From assembly GCF_016773205.1 (NCBI RefSeq), contig NZ_JAETWB010000029.1, positions 1 to 41,055 of the forward strand: a stretch of DNA of 41,055 bases, in the 5' to 3' direction. The notes under the pieces are model-generated. The model searched no databases, had not been told where the DNA came from, and worked only from the letters and a program-made list of their open reading frames with translations. How positions within the stretch are numbered: the stretch's first letter is position 1; each line of letters begins with the position of its first letter. This document shows positions 19,778 to 27,173 of the stretch, one piece after another. The position numbers were made by a program, and so were the translations under genes. This stretch comes from Belnapia arida (GTDB lineage: Bacteria > Pseudomonadota > Alphaproteobacteria > Acetobacterales > Acetobacteraceae).

Positions 19778-20520
19778 GGCGGCGCGCGCTGCTCGGCGGC
19801 CTCGCCGGACTGCCTTTTGCCGCGGCCGCCCAGCAGACGGCCTGCGGCGGCACCGTCTACCTCACCATCGACACCGGCTGGAGCCGCGAGGCGGAGGAGA
19901 TCGCCGCCATCCTCCGGCGCCGCAACGTGCGGGCGACGCTCTTCGTCGCCGATGAGCCGACCTTCCGCGGCGACCGCACGCTCGACGACAGCTGGGCGTC
20001 CTTCTGGCGCGCCCGGGCGGCCGAGGGCCATGCCTTCGCCAGCCATACCTGGCGGCACTGGTATTTCCGGGGCGACCCGGCGCCGGGCCAAGTCCGCTAC
20101 GCCAACCGCACCGGGCCGGGAAGCGAGGTTCTGGACCTGCGCGCCCTCTGCGCCGAGTTGGAGCGCCCCATCGCCCGCCTGCGCCAGATGGCGCCCGAGG
20201 CGCGCATCCTGCCGCTCTGGCGCGCCCCGGGCGGGCGGACGACGCCGAACGCCATCGCCCTCGCCGCCGCCTGCGGCCTCCGCCACCAGGGCTGGACCGC
20301 GCGCGGCTTCTGGGGCGACGAGCTGGACAGTGCTGCCCACCCGAATGCCGCGCTGGCCCGCCGCGCCATCGCCGATACGCGGGATGGCGAGGTGGTGGTG
20401 ATGCACTGGGGCATCCGCAGCCGCCAGGACCCCTTCGCCCATGTGCTGGAGGAAGTGATCGCCGGCCTCCAGGCGCGCGGCTTCTGCTTCGCCACCCTGC
20501 CGCCGCAAGGCAAGGCCTGA
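19774..20520 (+). CDS. Polysaccharide deacetylase-like (NodB fold) protein with altered motif 1
   Basis: The 248-residue product starts with GTG inside the stop of the propeller gene (GTGA overlap). The N-terminus RRRALLGGLAGLPFAAAAQ looks like a twin-arginine-like signal, so the protein is probably exported. NodB-type features follow: YLTIDTGW in place of the first motif TFDDG (residues 31-35), the metal-binding HTWRH (His91, His95), RAPGG near residue 150, and MHWG (His211). The second aspartate of motif 1, a metal ligand in classical deacetylases, is Thr34 here. It may therefore be a variant enzyme with other metal geometry or a non-catalytic relative. It sits between the propeller and desaturase genes. 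Confidence 0.82.
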   Translation: MRRRALLGGLAGLPFAAAAQQTACGGTVYLTIDTGWSREAEEIAAILRRRNVRATLFVADEPTFRGDRTLDDSWASFWRARAAEGHAFASHTWRHWYFRGDPAPGQVRYANRTGPGSEVLDLRALCAELERPIARLRQMAPEARILPLWRAPGGRTTPNAIALAAACGLRHQGWTARGFWGDELDSAAHPNAALARRAIADTRDGEVVVMHWGIRSRQDPFAHVLEEVIAGLQARGFCFATLPPQGKA

Positions 20521-20523
20521 GAC

Positions 20524-21483
20524 ATGGACAGCTTCACCACCGATACCTTCACCACCGCCTGGGCCGCCGTCACCGGCTGGCTCTTCGAGACACTCGTGCA
20601 GCCCGCCTTCTATGCGCTCGGCCTGATGGACTGGGCGGAGGATGCCTATGACTGGCTGGATTTCGGCCTCTACGGCCTGCTGACCATCGCCGTGGTCTAT
20701 CTGGTCTGCCGGCCGCTCGAAGCCTGGCGGCCGGTCGAGCCGGTGGCAGACCGGCGGGCCGTCCGCACCGACATGGTCTATACCTTTCTCGCCCGGCTCG
20801 GGGTGCTGCCGCTGGTCGCCTTCGTCCTGCTCGCCTCGCTGCAATCCCGCTGGGAGGGCTGGCTGACCGAGGCCGGGCTGCTGCCGCCGACGCTGGAGGA
20901 GTTGTTCCCCCCGCTCCGCGCCGCACCGCTGCTTGCCTTCCTTGTCTATGTCGTGGTGCTGGATTTCGGCGAGTACTGGCGTCACCGGGCGCAGCACGGC
21001 TTCCGCTGGTGGTGGGCGCTGCACGCCATCCACCATGCGCAGCGGCAGATGACCTTCTGGACCGACGACCGCAACCACATCCTGGACGATGTGCTGGCGG
21101 CGCTCTGGTTCGGTGGCATTGCGCTGCTGATCGGCGTGCCGCCGGGACAGTTCCCCTTCATCCTGCTGGTGCTGCGCCTAGCCGAGAGCATGAGCCACGC
21201 CAATGTCCGCCTCAGCTATGGCCGGCTGGGGGAGCGGCTGATCGTCTCGCCGCGCTTCCACCGGCTGCACCATGGCGTATTGTCCGCCGGGGCGACGGGG
21301 AAGAACTACGCCGTGCTGCTGCCGGTCTGGGACTGGATCTTCGGCACCGCCGATTGGAACCGGCGTGCCTATCCCCGCACCGGCGCCCCCGGCATGGATG
21401 AGACGATGGCGACCGGCGGCTGGCTCCGCCAGCAATGGGCGGGCTTCCGCCGGGTGGCGCTGGCGCTTGCCGGACGTGACTAG
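20524..21483 (+). CDS. Sterol desaturase / fatty acid hydroxylase family membrane protein
   Basis: The 319-residue integral membrane di-iron protein has about four to six hydrophobic segments. It carries the three histidine clusters of this superfamily: HRAQH (154-158), HAIHH (167-171) and HRLHH (246-250). These coordinate a non-haem di-iron centre used for C-H hydroxylation or desaturation of lipids. Substrates in bacteria range from fatty acids and carotenoids to hopanoids and sterols; nothing here selects one. It starts three bases after the deacetylase-like gene, so the three-gene unit 18602-21483 is very likely one operon. Confidence 0.9.
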   Translation: MDSFTTDTFTTAWAAVTGWLFETLVQPAFYALGLMDWAEDAYDWLDFGLYGLLTIAVVYLVCRPLEAWRPVEPVADRRAVRTDMVYTFLARLGVLPLVAFVLLASLQSRWEGWLTEAGLLPPTLEELFPPLRAAPLLAFLVYVVVLDFGEYWRHRAQHGFRWWWALHAIHHAQRQMTFWTDDRNHILDDVLAALWFGGIALLIGVPPGQFPFILLVLRLAESMSHANVRLSYGRLGERLIVSPRFHRLHHGVLSAGATGKNYAVLLPVWDWIFGTADWNRRAYPRTGAPGMDETMATGGWLRQQWAGFRRVALALAGRD

Positions 21484-21586
21484 GGCAAAGGCGGAGGCCG
21501 CTCCGGGGTCGGCGGCACCGAGGGCGATGTCGGACGTGACGCGGCGCGGCTATGCTGATGGCCGACCTGCCGCAGGAGGGCTCCCC

Positions 21587-21631
21587 ATGCATCGCCGCCA
21601 CCTGCTGGCCGCCCCCGTCACCCTCGCTTGA
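21587..21631 (+). CDS. 14-codon leader or truncated twin-arginine signal peptide
   Basis: A canonical ribosome site (GCAGGAGGG) is followed after six bases by an ATG that opens MHRRHLLAAPVTLA and stops. The sequence looks like the beginning of a twin-arginine-type signal peptide cut short. Its TGA overlaps the ATG of the flavoprotein gene by one base (TGATG), so the best ribosome site in the area serves this peptide and the flavoprotein would be translated by coupling. It may be the remnant of a deleted secreted protein or a working leader. Confidence 0.45.
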   Translation: MHRRHLLAAPVTLA

Positions 21632-22803
21632 TGCCCTACGATGCCATCATCCTCGGCGCCGGCGCCGCCGGGCTGATGGCGGCCGTCAGCGCCGGGCGGC
21701 GCGGCCGGCGGGTGCTGGTGCTCGACCATGCGCCGGAGGCCGGGCGGAAGATTCTCATCTCCGGCGGCGGGCGCTGCAACTTCACCAACCTGCATTGCGC
21801 ACCGGACCGCTTCCTCTCCGCCAACCCGCATTTCGCCCGCTCGGCGCTCGCGCGCTACACGCAGCACGACTTCATCGCACTGGTGCGGCGGCACGGCATC
21901 GCCTTCCACGAGAAGACGCTCGGCCAGCTCTTCTGCGACGGCTCGGCGCGGGCGGTGGTGGCGATGCTTCTGGCGGAATGCGCCGCGGCCGGCGTGGAAC
22001 TGCGGCTCGGCCAGCGCGTCAGCGGCGTGGAGAAGGCGGACGGTTTCCGCGTTGCGACCGGGCAGGGCGAGGTTTCGGCGCCGGCCCTGGTGCTGGCGAC
22101 GGGCGGCCTGTCCATCCCGAAGATGGGCGCGACCGGCCTCGCCCATGACATCGCCCGCCGCTTCGGCCTGCCCCTCGTCGCGCCGCGGCCCGGCTTGGTG
22201 CCGCTGACCTTCGAGGGTGAGGCGCTGGCGCTGATGCGCCCGCTCTCCGGCCTCGCCCTGCCGGCCATCGCCCGCTGCGGCAAGCGCTCCTTCCCGGAGG
22301 CGACGCTCTTCACCCATCGCGGCCTTTCCGGCCCGGCGATCCTGCAGATCTCCTCCTTCTGGCGGGAGGGCGAGGCCATCGCCCTCGACCTGCTGCCGAA
22401 GCTCGATGCCGCGACCCTGCTGCGCGAGCGCAAGCGCGCCCGGCCCAGGGCCGAGCCGAAGACGGTGCTTGGCGAGCTGCTGCCCACGCGCCTCGCCGCC
22501 GTCCTGGCCGAGGCGCATCTGCCGGCGAAGCCCATGGCGGAGCTGCCGGATCGTGCCCTCGATGCCCTCGCCGGGATGCTGAAGCACTGGGAGCTGCGGC
22601 CCGCAGGCACGGAGGGCTATGCCAAGGCCGAAGTGACGCTCGGCGGTGTCGATACCGGCGCGCTGTCCTCCCGCACGATGGAGGCGAAGGCGGTTCCCGG
22701 CCTCTTCGTGGTCGGCGAGGCGGTGGACGTCACCGGCTGGCTCGGCGGCTATAATTTCCAGTGGGCCTGGAGCAGCGGCTGGGTCGCGGGCGAAGCGGTG
22801 TGA
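21631..22803 (+). CDS. BaiN/HI0933-family NAD(P)/FAD-dependent flavoprotein
   Basis: The 390-residue flavoprotein has the N-terminal FAD motif ILGAGAAGLMAAVSAGRRG and the family signature GRKILISGGGRCNFTNL. The C-terminal GWLGGYNFQWAWSSGWVAG is, to my recollection, specific for the TIGR03862 subgroup of the HI0933/BaiN family. Relatives reduce bile-acid intermediates in gut bacteria, but in proteobacteria the substrate is unknown. A conserved middle helical domain (about 190-330) is present and length is normal. The start is the ATG at 21631, overlapping the short leader reading frame. No operon partner follows closely (63 bases to the acetyltransferase gene). Confidence 0.88.
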   Translation: MPYDAIILGAGAAGLMAAVSAGRRGRRVLVLDHAPEAGRKILISGGGRCNFTNLHCAPDRFLSANPHFARSALARYTQHDFIALVRRHGIAFHEKTLGQLFCDGSARAVVAMLLAECAAAGVELRLGQRVSGVEKADGFRVATGQGEVSAPALVLATGGLSIPKMGATGLAHDIARRFGLPLVAPRPGLVPLTFEGEALALMRPLSGLALPAIARCGKRSFPEATLFTHRGLSGPAILQISSFWREGEAIALDLLPKLDAATLLRERKRARPRAEPKTVLGELLPTRLAAVLAEAHLPAKPMAELPDRALDALAGMLKHWELRPAGTEGYAKAEVTLGGVDTGALSSRTMEAKAVPGLFVVGEAVDVTGWLGGYNFQWAWSSGWVAGEAV

Positions 22804-22866
22804 CCGCCCCGCACGAAGGGCTTCGGGTCCGATGACCGTGCTCTCGAAGCTGACTATCCTTGGGCC

Positions 22867-23340
22867 ATGTCGCGCCCACATGCCGTCTTTCGCCGCCTCG
22901 GCCCCGGCGATGGCTTGCTTCTCCGTCAGTTGAATGACGTCTTCGCCGAGGCCTCCGGCGACCATGAGACGTATCGGGGAGCTCCGTCAACCGAAGCCTA
23001 CTTGGAAGGCCTCCTGGCAAAGGAGCACATCATCGCCGTCGTCGCAGAGGCGGAGGGCAAGGTTCTCGGCGGACTGGTTGCCTATGAATTCGACAAGGCC
23101 GAGAGAATGCGCCGGGAAGTCTACATCTACGACCTGGCCGTTGCGGCGGAGCACAGACGGCAGCACCTGGCGACCGGGATGATCGAGCTGCTGCGCAATA
23201 TCGCCGTGCAACGAAAGGCCTGGGTCATCTTCGTCCAGGCGGATCACGGCGACGATCCCGCCATCGCTCTCTATGAGAAACTCGGCGCCCGTGAGGAGGT
23301 CCTGCACTTCGACATTGAAGCCAAACTAAGTGCGTCCTGA
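22867..23340 (+). CDS. GNAT acetyltransferase resembling AAC(3)-I aminoglycoside acetyltransferases
   Basis: The 157-residue GNAT protein closely follows the pattern of the AAC(3)-I family. REVYIYDLAV (84-92), EHRRQHLATGMIELL (acetyl-CoA binding, 95-109), FVQADHGDDPAIALYEKLG (122-140) and AREEVLHFDI (141-150) all match segments I recall from AAC(3)-Ia. Family members acetylate the 3-amino group of gentamicin-type aminoglycosides using acetyl-CoA, but environmental homologues may have other substrates. Three 60-base lines in the gene counted by hand gave about 60-62% GC, against about 73% in the neighbouring gene, and the codon choice is less GC-biased, suggesting recent acquisition. It stands alone, and no integron or insertion sequence is seen around it. 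Confidence 0.85.
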   Translation: MSRPHAVFRRLGPGDGLLLRQLNDVFAEASGDHETYRGAPSTEAYLEGLLAKEHIIAVVAEAEGKVLGGLVAYEFDKAERMRREVYIYDLAVAAEHRRQHLATGMIELLRNIAVQRKAWVIFVQADHGDDPAIALYEKLGAREEVLHFDIEAKLSAS

Positions 23341-23384
23341 GCCCGCTTTCCGCTGCGATCAGCCATTCAGCAGGGCAGCCTCCA

Positions 23385-24701
23385 TCACCCGCCGAACCCC
23401 GCCAGCAGCCAGTCCGCCGCCGGCTTCAGCACCAGCCCCGCGAGCGCGGTGAGGCCGAGCGTCTGCACCACGCCGAGCTTCATCCGGAACAGTGCCACCC
23501 CCGCCAGCACCGCCAGCAGCAGCGCCAGCGAATCGAGGCTTGCCAGCACCGGCACCTCCAGCCGCATCGGCCCGAGCGGCACCTCGCGGATCAGGCGGAA
23601 CAGCACCCGCAGGCCGAACCACAGCGCCAGGTTGGCGATGACGCCGACCACCGCCGCCGTCACCCCGGCCAGCGCCCCGCGCAGCCGCGGCATGTCGTGC
23701 AGCCGCTCCACATAGGGAGCGCCGAGGAAGATCCAGGCGAAGCAGGGCAGGAAGGTCACCCACAGCACCACCAGCGCCCCGAGCGTGCCGCCCGCCATGT
23801 AGCCGACGAATTGCAGCACGAGGATCAGCGGCCCCGGCGTCGTCTCGGCAAGCCCCAGCCCGGCCAGCATCTGGTCGGCCGAGAGCCAGCGATAGCCCTC
23901 CACCGCCTCCTGCGCGACATAGGCGAGCACCGCATAGGCGCCGCCGAAGGTGACGACGGCCATCTTCGAGAAGAACCAGGCGAGGTCGCCAAGGAGGCCG
24001 CCCGCCTGCATCAGCAGCACGACCGGCCAGAGCCAGAGCGCCAGCGCGGCAAGCCCCGCCCGCCGCGCCGCGCCCGCCATGCGCGGGATGCGCCCCGGCT
24101 CCGCAGCGATCAGCGCGTCGAGCAGGGCAGGGGGGCCGTCCTGCGCCCGGCCATGCCCGCCGCCGGCGAAGGCCTCCGGCATCGCCAGCCCAGCCAGGGC
24201 CGCGGCCAGCACCACCACCGGAAAGGGCAGGCCAAAGAGGAAGAGCGCAAGGAAGGCCGCCCCTGCCAGCAGCCAGGGCACGGTGCCCTTCAGCGCCCGC
24301 CGGGCGACGCGCAGCAGCGCTTCGACCACCAGCACCAGCACGGCGCATTTCAGGCCGAAGAACAGCGCCGCCACCAGCGGCACCTCGCCGAAGGCGGCGT
24401 AGATGGCCGAGAGCACCAGCATCACCGCCGCGCCAGGCAGGATGAAGAGCAGCCCCGCCGCCACGCCTCCGCGCACGCCATGCATCAGCCAGCCGAGATA
24501 GGTGGCAAGCTGCTGCGCCTCCGGCCCCGGCAGCAGCGTGCAGAAATTCAGCGCATGCAGGAAGCGTGCGTCGGATACCCAGCGCCGCTGCTCGACCACC
24601 TCGCGGTGCATCAGGGCGATCTGGCCGGCGGGTCCGCCGAAGGAAAGGAAGCCGATGCGCAGCCAGACGCGGAGCGCATCGGAGAAGGAGGGGAAGGCCA
24701 T
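23385..24701 (-). CDS. chrA: Chromate transporter ChrA
   Basis: The 438-residue membrane protein is a full-length CHR-family transporter with two homologous halves. Each half carries the GFLSFGGPAGQIALMH-like opening or its degenerate copy (FFSKMAVVTFGGAYAVLAYV). PGPEAQQLATYLG and ETTPGPLILVLQFVGY are the PGP motifs of the two halves. Chromate efflux driven by proton motive force is the known role; some members are thought to carry sulphate-like anions generally. It lies 63 bases downstream of manganese catalase on the same strand. The gap holds a modest GATCCGG/CCGGATC inverted repeat (24726-24756), so read-through is possible but may be limited. Confidence 0.92.
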   Translation of the reverse strand: MAFPSFSDALRVWLRIGFLSFGGPAGQIALMHREVVEQRRWVSDARFLHALNFCTLLPGPEAQQLATYLGWLMHGVRGGVAAGLLFILPGAAVMLVLSAIYAAFGEVPLVAALFFGLKCAVLVLVVEALLRVARRALKGTVPWLLAGAAFLALFLFGLPFPVVVLAAALAGLAMPEAFAGGGHGRAQDGPPALLDALIAAEPGRIPRMAGAARRAGLAALALWLWPVVLLMQAGGLLGDLAWFFSKMAVVTFGGAYAVLAYVAQEAVEGYRWLSADQMLAGLGLAETTPGPLILVLQFVGYMAGGTLGALVVLWVTFLPCFAWIFLGAPYVERLHDMPRLRGALAGVTAAVVGVIANLALWFGLRVLFRLIREVPLGPMRLEVPVLASLDSLALLLAVLAGVALFRMKLGVVQTLGLTALAGLVLKPAADWLLAGFGG

Positions 24702-24764
24702 GTCCCGCTGTAGCAGGACAGGAAAGATCCGGGGAAGGCTCTGCCCACTCCGGATCCGTGACAG

Positions 24765-25643
24765 TCAGGCGACGCTCGGCGTGCCGCCGGCCAGCGGGTC
24801 GTTGGCCGCGAGCGGCGAGGCGCTGATCTGGTCGGACTGCGCGCCGCTGTCGGGGCGCGGCGGCGCCAAGCTCGGTACCCCGCCGAGCGGCTCCGACTTC
24901 ATCGGGCTGAACTGCCCCTTGCCGTCGATCGAGGTGCCCTCGGTCCAGCGCCCGGCCGGCACCTGCCCATCGATGCGATGGCCGAAATAGGCGTAGGAGA
25001 ACTGCGTCGCCTCCTGCTCCTGCGGGAAGCTGTTCGGCACCGGGAGGTTCGCCGTCGATCCGCCCAGCTCCTCGATCACCGCCAGCCATTGCTGCTGGTG
25101 CATGGTGTCGCGGGCGATGAGGAAGGAGAGCATGTCCTTCATCCCCGCGTCCTCGGTCATGTTGTAGAGCCGCGTGGCCAGCACGCGCCCGGTCGCCTCG
25201 GCGGCGACGTTGGCGTACATGTCGGCGGCGATGTTGCCGCTGGCATAGACATGGCTCGCGTTGAACGGCACGCCGTTGCTGTTCTCAGGCGTCGCCGCGA
25301 GGCCGGTCGAGAGGATGTGGCGCATGTTGATGCCCGACAGCACCGCGCCCGCCACCGGATCGGCCGCGACCTCCTCCTGGAAGGAGAGCGGCGCGCCCTC
25401 GAGGTTCAGCGCCACGGCGGTCGAGAGCATCTCGATGTGGCCGATCTCCTCGGTGCCGGTGTTGATCAGCATGTCGCGGTACTTCTGCGGGCCGCGGCTG
25501 CCCCAGCCCTGGAAGAGATACTGCATCATCACGCGGATCTCGCCCTCGACGCCGCCGATCGCCTGTTGCAGGGCGCGGGCAAAGACCGGGTTGGGCCGCT
25601 CGACGCGGACGGGGTATTGCAGCTTGCCATCGGTATAGAACAT
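24765..25643 (-). CDS. Manganese catalase
   Basis: The 292-residue non-haem catalase converts hydrogen peroxide to water and oxygen with a di-manganese centre. The four-helix ferritin-like core supplies the expected ligands: a glutamate in GVEGEIRVMMQYLFQ, Glu and His in NTGTEEIGHIEMLS, a glutamate in VAAEATGRVLATRLY, and a histidine in ARDTMHQQQW. The C-terminal 70 residues are a proline/glycine-rich extension (GGVPSLAPPRPDSG). The ATG at 25643 follows GGAGG. An EcfG-like promoter lies 31 bases upstream. Its neighbour downstream is chrA. Confidence 0.94.
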   Translation of the reverse strand: MFYTDGKLQYPVRVERPNPVFARALQQAIGGVEGEIRVMMQYLFQGWGSRGPQKYRDMLINTGTEEIGHIEMLSTAVALNLEGAPLSFQEEVAADPVAGAVLSGINMRHILSTGLAATPENSNGVPFNASHVYASGNIAADMYANVAAEATGRVLATRLYNMTEDAGMKDMLSFLIARDTMHQQQWLAVIEELGGSTANLPVPNSFPQEQEATQFSYAYFGHRIDGQVPAGRWTEGTSIDGKGQFSPMKSEPLGGVPSLAPPRPDSGAQSDQISASPLAANDPLAGGTPSVA

Positions 25644-25673
25644 CTGGACCTCCAACAGGGTTGGTCCCCCCCG

Positions 25674-25698
25674 AACCAATGGGACTGGCATGGGTTCG
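25674..25698 (-). promoter_or_regulatory. Possible EcfG (general stress sigma) promoter for Mn-catalase
   Basis: On the minus strand CGAAC (25698-25694) and GTT (25676-25674) are separated by 17 bases. The alphaproteobacterial EcfG consensus is GGAAC, 16-17 bases, then (C)GTT, so there is one mismatch in the -35 element. The -10 element ends 31 bases before the ATG, a normal leader length. Mn-catalase is a typical general-stress gene, which adds support. Confidence 0.45.
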
Positions 25699-25801
25699 GG
25701 CCGAGCCAGGCAACGAGCCGCGCCTCTCCGCCTTCCGTGAAGCCCCCCGTGCAAGGCGTACGCTTTCGGACTATCGCTGCACGCGCAAGAGGATGTCCCC
25801 G

Positions 25802-26122
25802 ATGACCAAGGAAGAGCTGACTGCCTGGGCGATGGCCAATGGCTGGGTGACGATCGCCGGCAACCCGAGCCTCACCAAGCCCTCCTCGCCGAAGGAGGCG
25901 ATCGTGCGGATGGTGTTGAAGGCGACGGTCGTCCATATCGAGGTGAAGAAGCCCGCCGGCAAATGGGAGAAATTCACCGGCGAGAGCTATGCGAAGGTCA
26001 CTGCGGACGAGGAGACCGGCATCCCGCTCGGCCTCGGCCTCGACACGATCCCGGGCTTCCGCATGCTGATGCAGGAGAACCGGGACCGGGCCGTCTTCGC
26101 CAGGATGACGGGGAAGGGGTAG
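25802..26122 (+). CDS. Small conserved-looking protein of unknown function
   Basis: The 106-residue protein is charged and soluble, without signal or membrane segment, and I do not recognise a family. It begins MTKEELTAWAMANGW, continues with a strand-turn-strand pattern (VVHIEVKKPAGKWEKFTGESYAKV), and ends with a helix. The ATG at 25802 follows AAGAGG at good distance; an ATG three codons earlier is also possible. It is divergent from Mn-catalase (158-base gap) and converges on the aldo/keto reductase gene across a hairpin. Codon use matches its neighbours, which supports a real gene. Confidence 0.7.
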   Translation: MTKEELTAWAMANGWVTIAGNPSLTKPSSPKEAIVRMVLKATVVHIEVKKPAGKWEKFTGESYAKVTADEETGIPLGLGLDTIPGFRMLMQENRDRAVFARMTGKG

Positions 26123-26138
26123 GCGCGGAAACCGGGTG

Positions 26139-26169
26139 CCCCGCGAAGCCGCGCAGCGTTTTCGCGGGG
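26139..26169. terminator. Convergent hairpin, probable bidirectional terminator
   Basis: CCCCGCGAA (26139-26147) pairs perfectly with TTCGCGGGG (26161-26169) around a 13-base loop. It fills the 50-base gap between converging genes. The A and T pairs at the inner end of the stem give no free U-tract, so termination strength is uncertain. Confidence 0.65.
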
Positions 26170-26172
26170 GAG

Positions 26173-27123
26173 TTACTCCGCGCTCGCCTCGTCGAGCGCC
26201 GCCACCTGCGCCGGGCTGAGGCCGAGCGCCGTCGCGCCCAGCAGATCCTCCAACTGGTCGGCGCTGGTGGCGCTGGCGATCGGCGCTGTCACCGCTGGCT
26301 TCGCCAGCAGCCAGGCGATGGCGACCTGCGTCGGCGTCGCCGCTGTCTCGCCGGCGACGGCGTCGAGCGCCGCCAGCACCTTCAGCCCGCGCGGCGTCAG
26401 GTACTTGCCCATGTTGCCGCCGCGCTTGCTCTTGCCGAAATCCGCCTCCGACCGGTACTTGCCGCTGAGGAAGCCCGAGGCCAGCGCATAGTAGTTGATG
26501 ACACCGATGCCCTCTGCCTGGCAGAGCGGCCCGAGCGCCTCCTCGAAGACCTTGCGGTCCATCAGGTTGTAAAGCGGCTGCAAGGTTTCGTAGCGCGGCA
26601 GGCCGTCTCTCGTGCTCACCTCCAGCGCCTGCTTCAGCCGCGGCGCGCTGTAGTTGGAGGCGCCAATGGCTCGCACCTTGCCTGCCTTGATGAGGTCGGC
26701 AAAGGCGCCGAGCGTCTCTTCCAGCGGCACCGTTTCGTCGTCCTTGTGCGCCTGGTAGAGATCGATGACATCAGTCTGCAAGCGGCGCAGGCTGGCCTCG
26801 ATCTCTTGCATGATCCAGGCGCGCGAGAGGCCCTGCTCGCCTGAGCCCATCTTCATGCCGACCTTGGTGGCGATGACGACCTGCCCGCGCTTGCCGCTCG
26901 CCTTCAGCCACTCGCCGATGATGGTCTCGCTCTCGCCGCCCTGATGGCCCGGCGCCCAGGCGGAATAGACATCCGCCGTATCGATGGCGTGGAGCCCGGC
27001 ATCCACCAGCCGGTCCAGGATGCGATGCGAGTGGGCCTTGTTGATGGTCCAGCCGAAGACGTTGCCGCCGAACATCAGCGGCGGGACCTTGATGCCGGAT
27101 CGGCCGAGGCTGCGCTGTTCCAT
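26173..27123 (-). CDS. Aldo/keto reductase
   Basis: The 316-residue NADPH-dependent oxidoreductase has the TIM-barrel aldo/keto reductase pattern. The opening EQRSLGRSGIKVPPLMFGG is followed by the catalytic Asp and Tyr in IDTADVYSAW, Lys in IATKVGMK and His in DLYQAHKDD. SNYSAPRLKQALE and the C-terminal WLLAKPAVTAPIASAT are further family signatures. The subgroup resembles YghZ/Tas-like and potassium-channel beta-type enzymes that reduce aldehydes; the substrate is not evident. A GGGAGATGGAG ribosome site sits before the ATG. It follows the esterase gene by 50 bases on the same strand. Confidence 0.92.
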   Translation of the reverse strand: MEQRSLGRSGIKVPPLMFGGNVFGWTINKAHSHRILDRLVDAGLHAIDTADVYSAWAPGHQGGESETIIGEWLKASGKRGQVVIATKVGMKMGSGEQGLSRAWIMQEIEASLRRLQTDVIDLYQAHKDDETVPLEETLGAFADLIKAGKVRAIGASNYSAPRLKQALEVSTRDGLPRYETLQPLYNLMDRKVFEEALGPLCQAEGIGVINYYALASGFLSGKYRSEADFGKSKRGGNMGKYLTPRGLKVLAALDAVAGETAATPTQVAIAWLLAKPAVTAPIASATSADQLEDLLGATALGLSPAQVAALDEASAE

Positions 27124-27173
27124 GCTCCATCTCCCTGGGGTGGGGAGGAGCATGGGGTCGGCCCCGGGCTATG

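Noticed and set aside
19330-21078. Long minus-strand frame across the YVTN-deacetylase-desaturase unit
   Set aside because: It crosses three recognisable plus-strand genes and has no start signal or domain.
24726-24756. GATCCGG/CCGGATC repeat between Mn-catalase and chrA as a terminator
   Set aside because: The stem is short, the loop long, and no T-run follows; noted only as a possible weak structure.
23359-25089. Large alternative frame on the minus strand over chrA and Mn-catalase
   Set aside because: The translation is Ala/Gly/Arg-rich and is a shadow frame of ChrA; it would overlap two clear genes.
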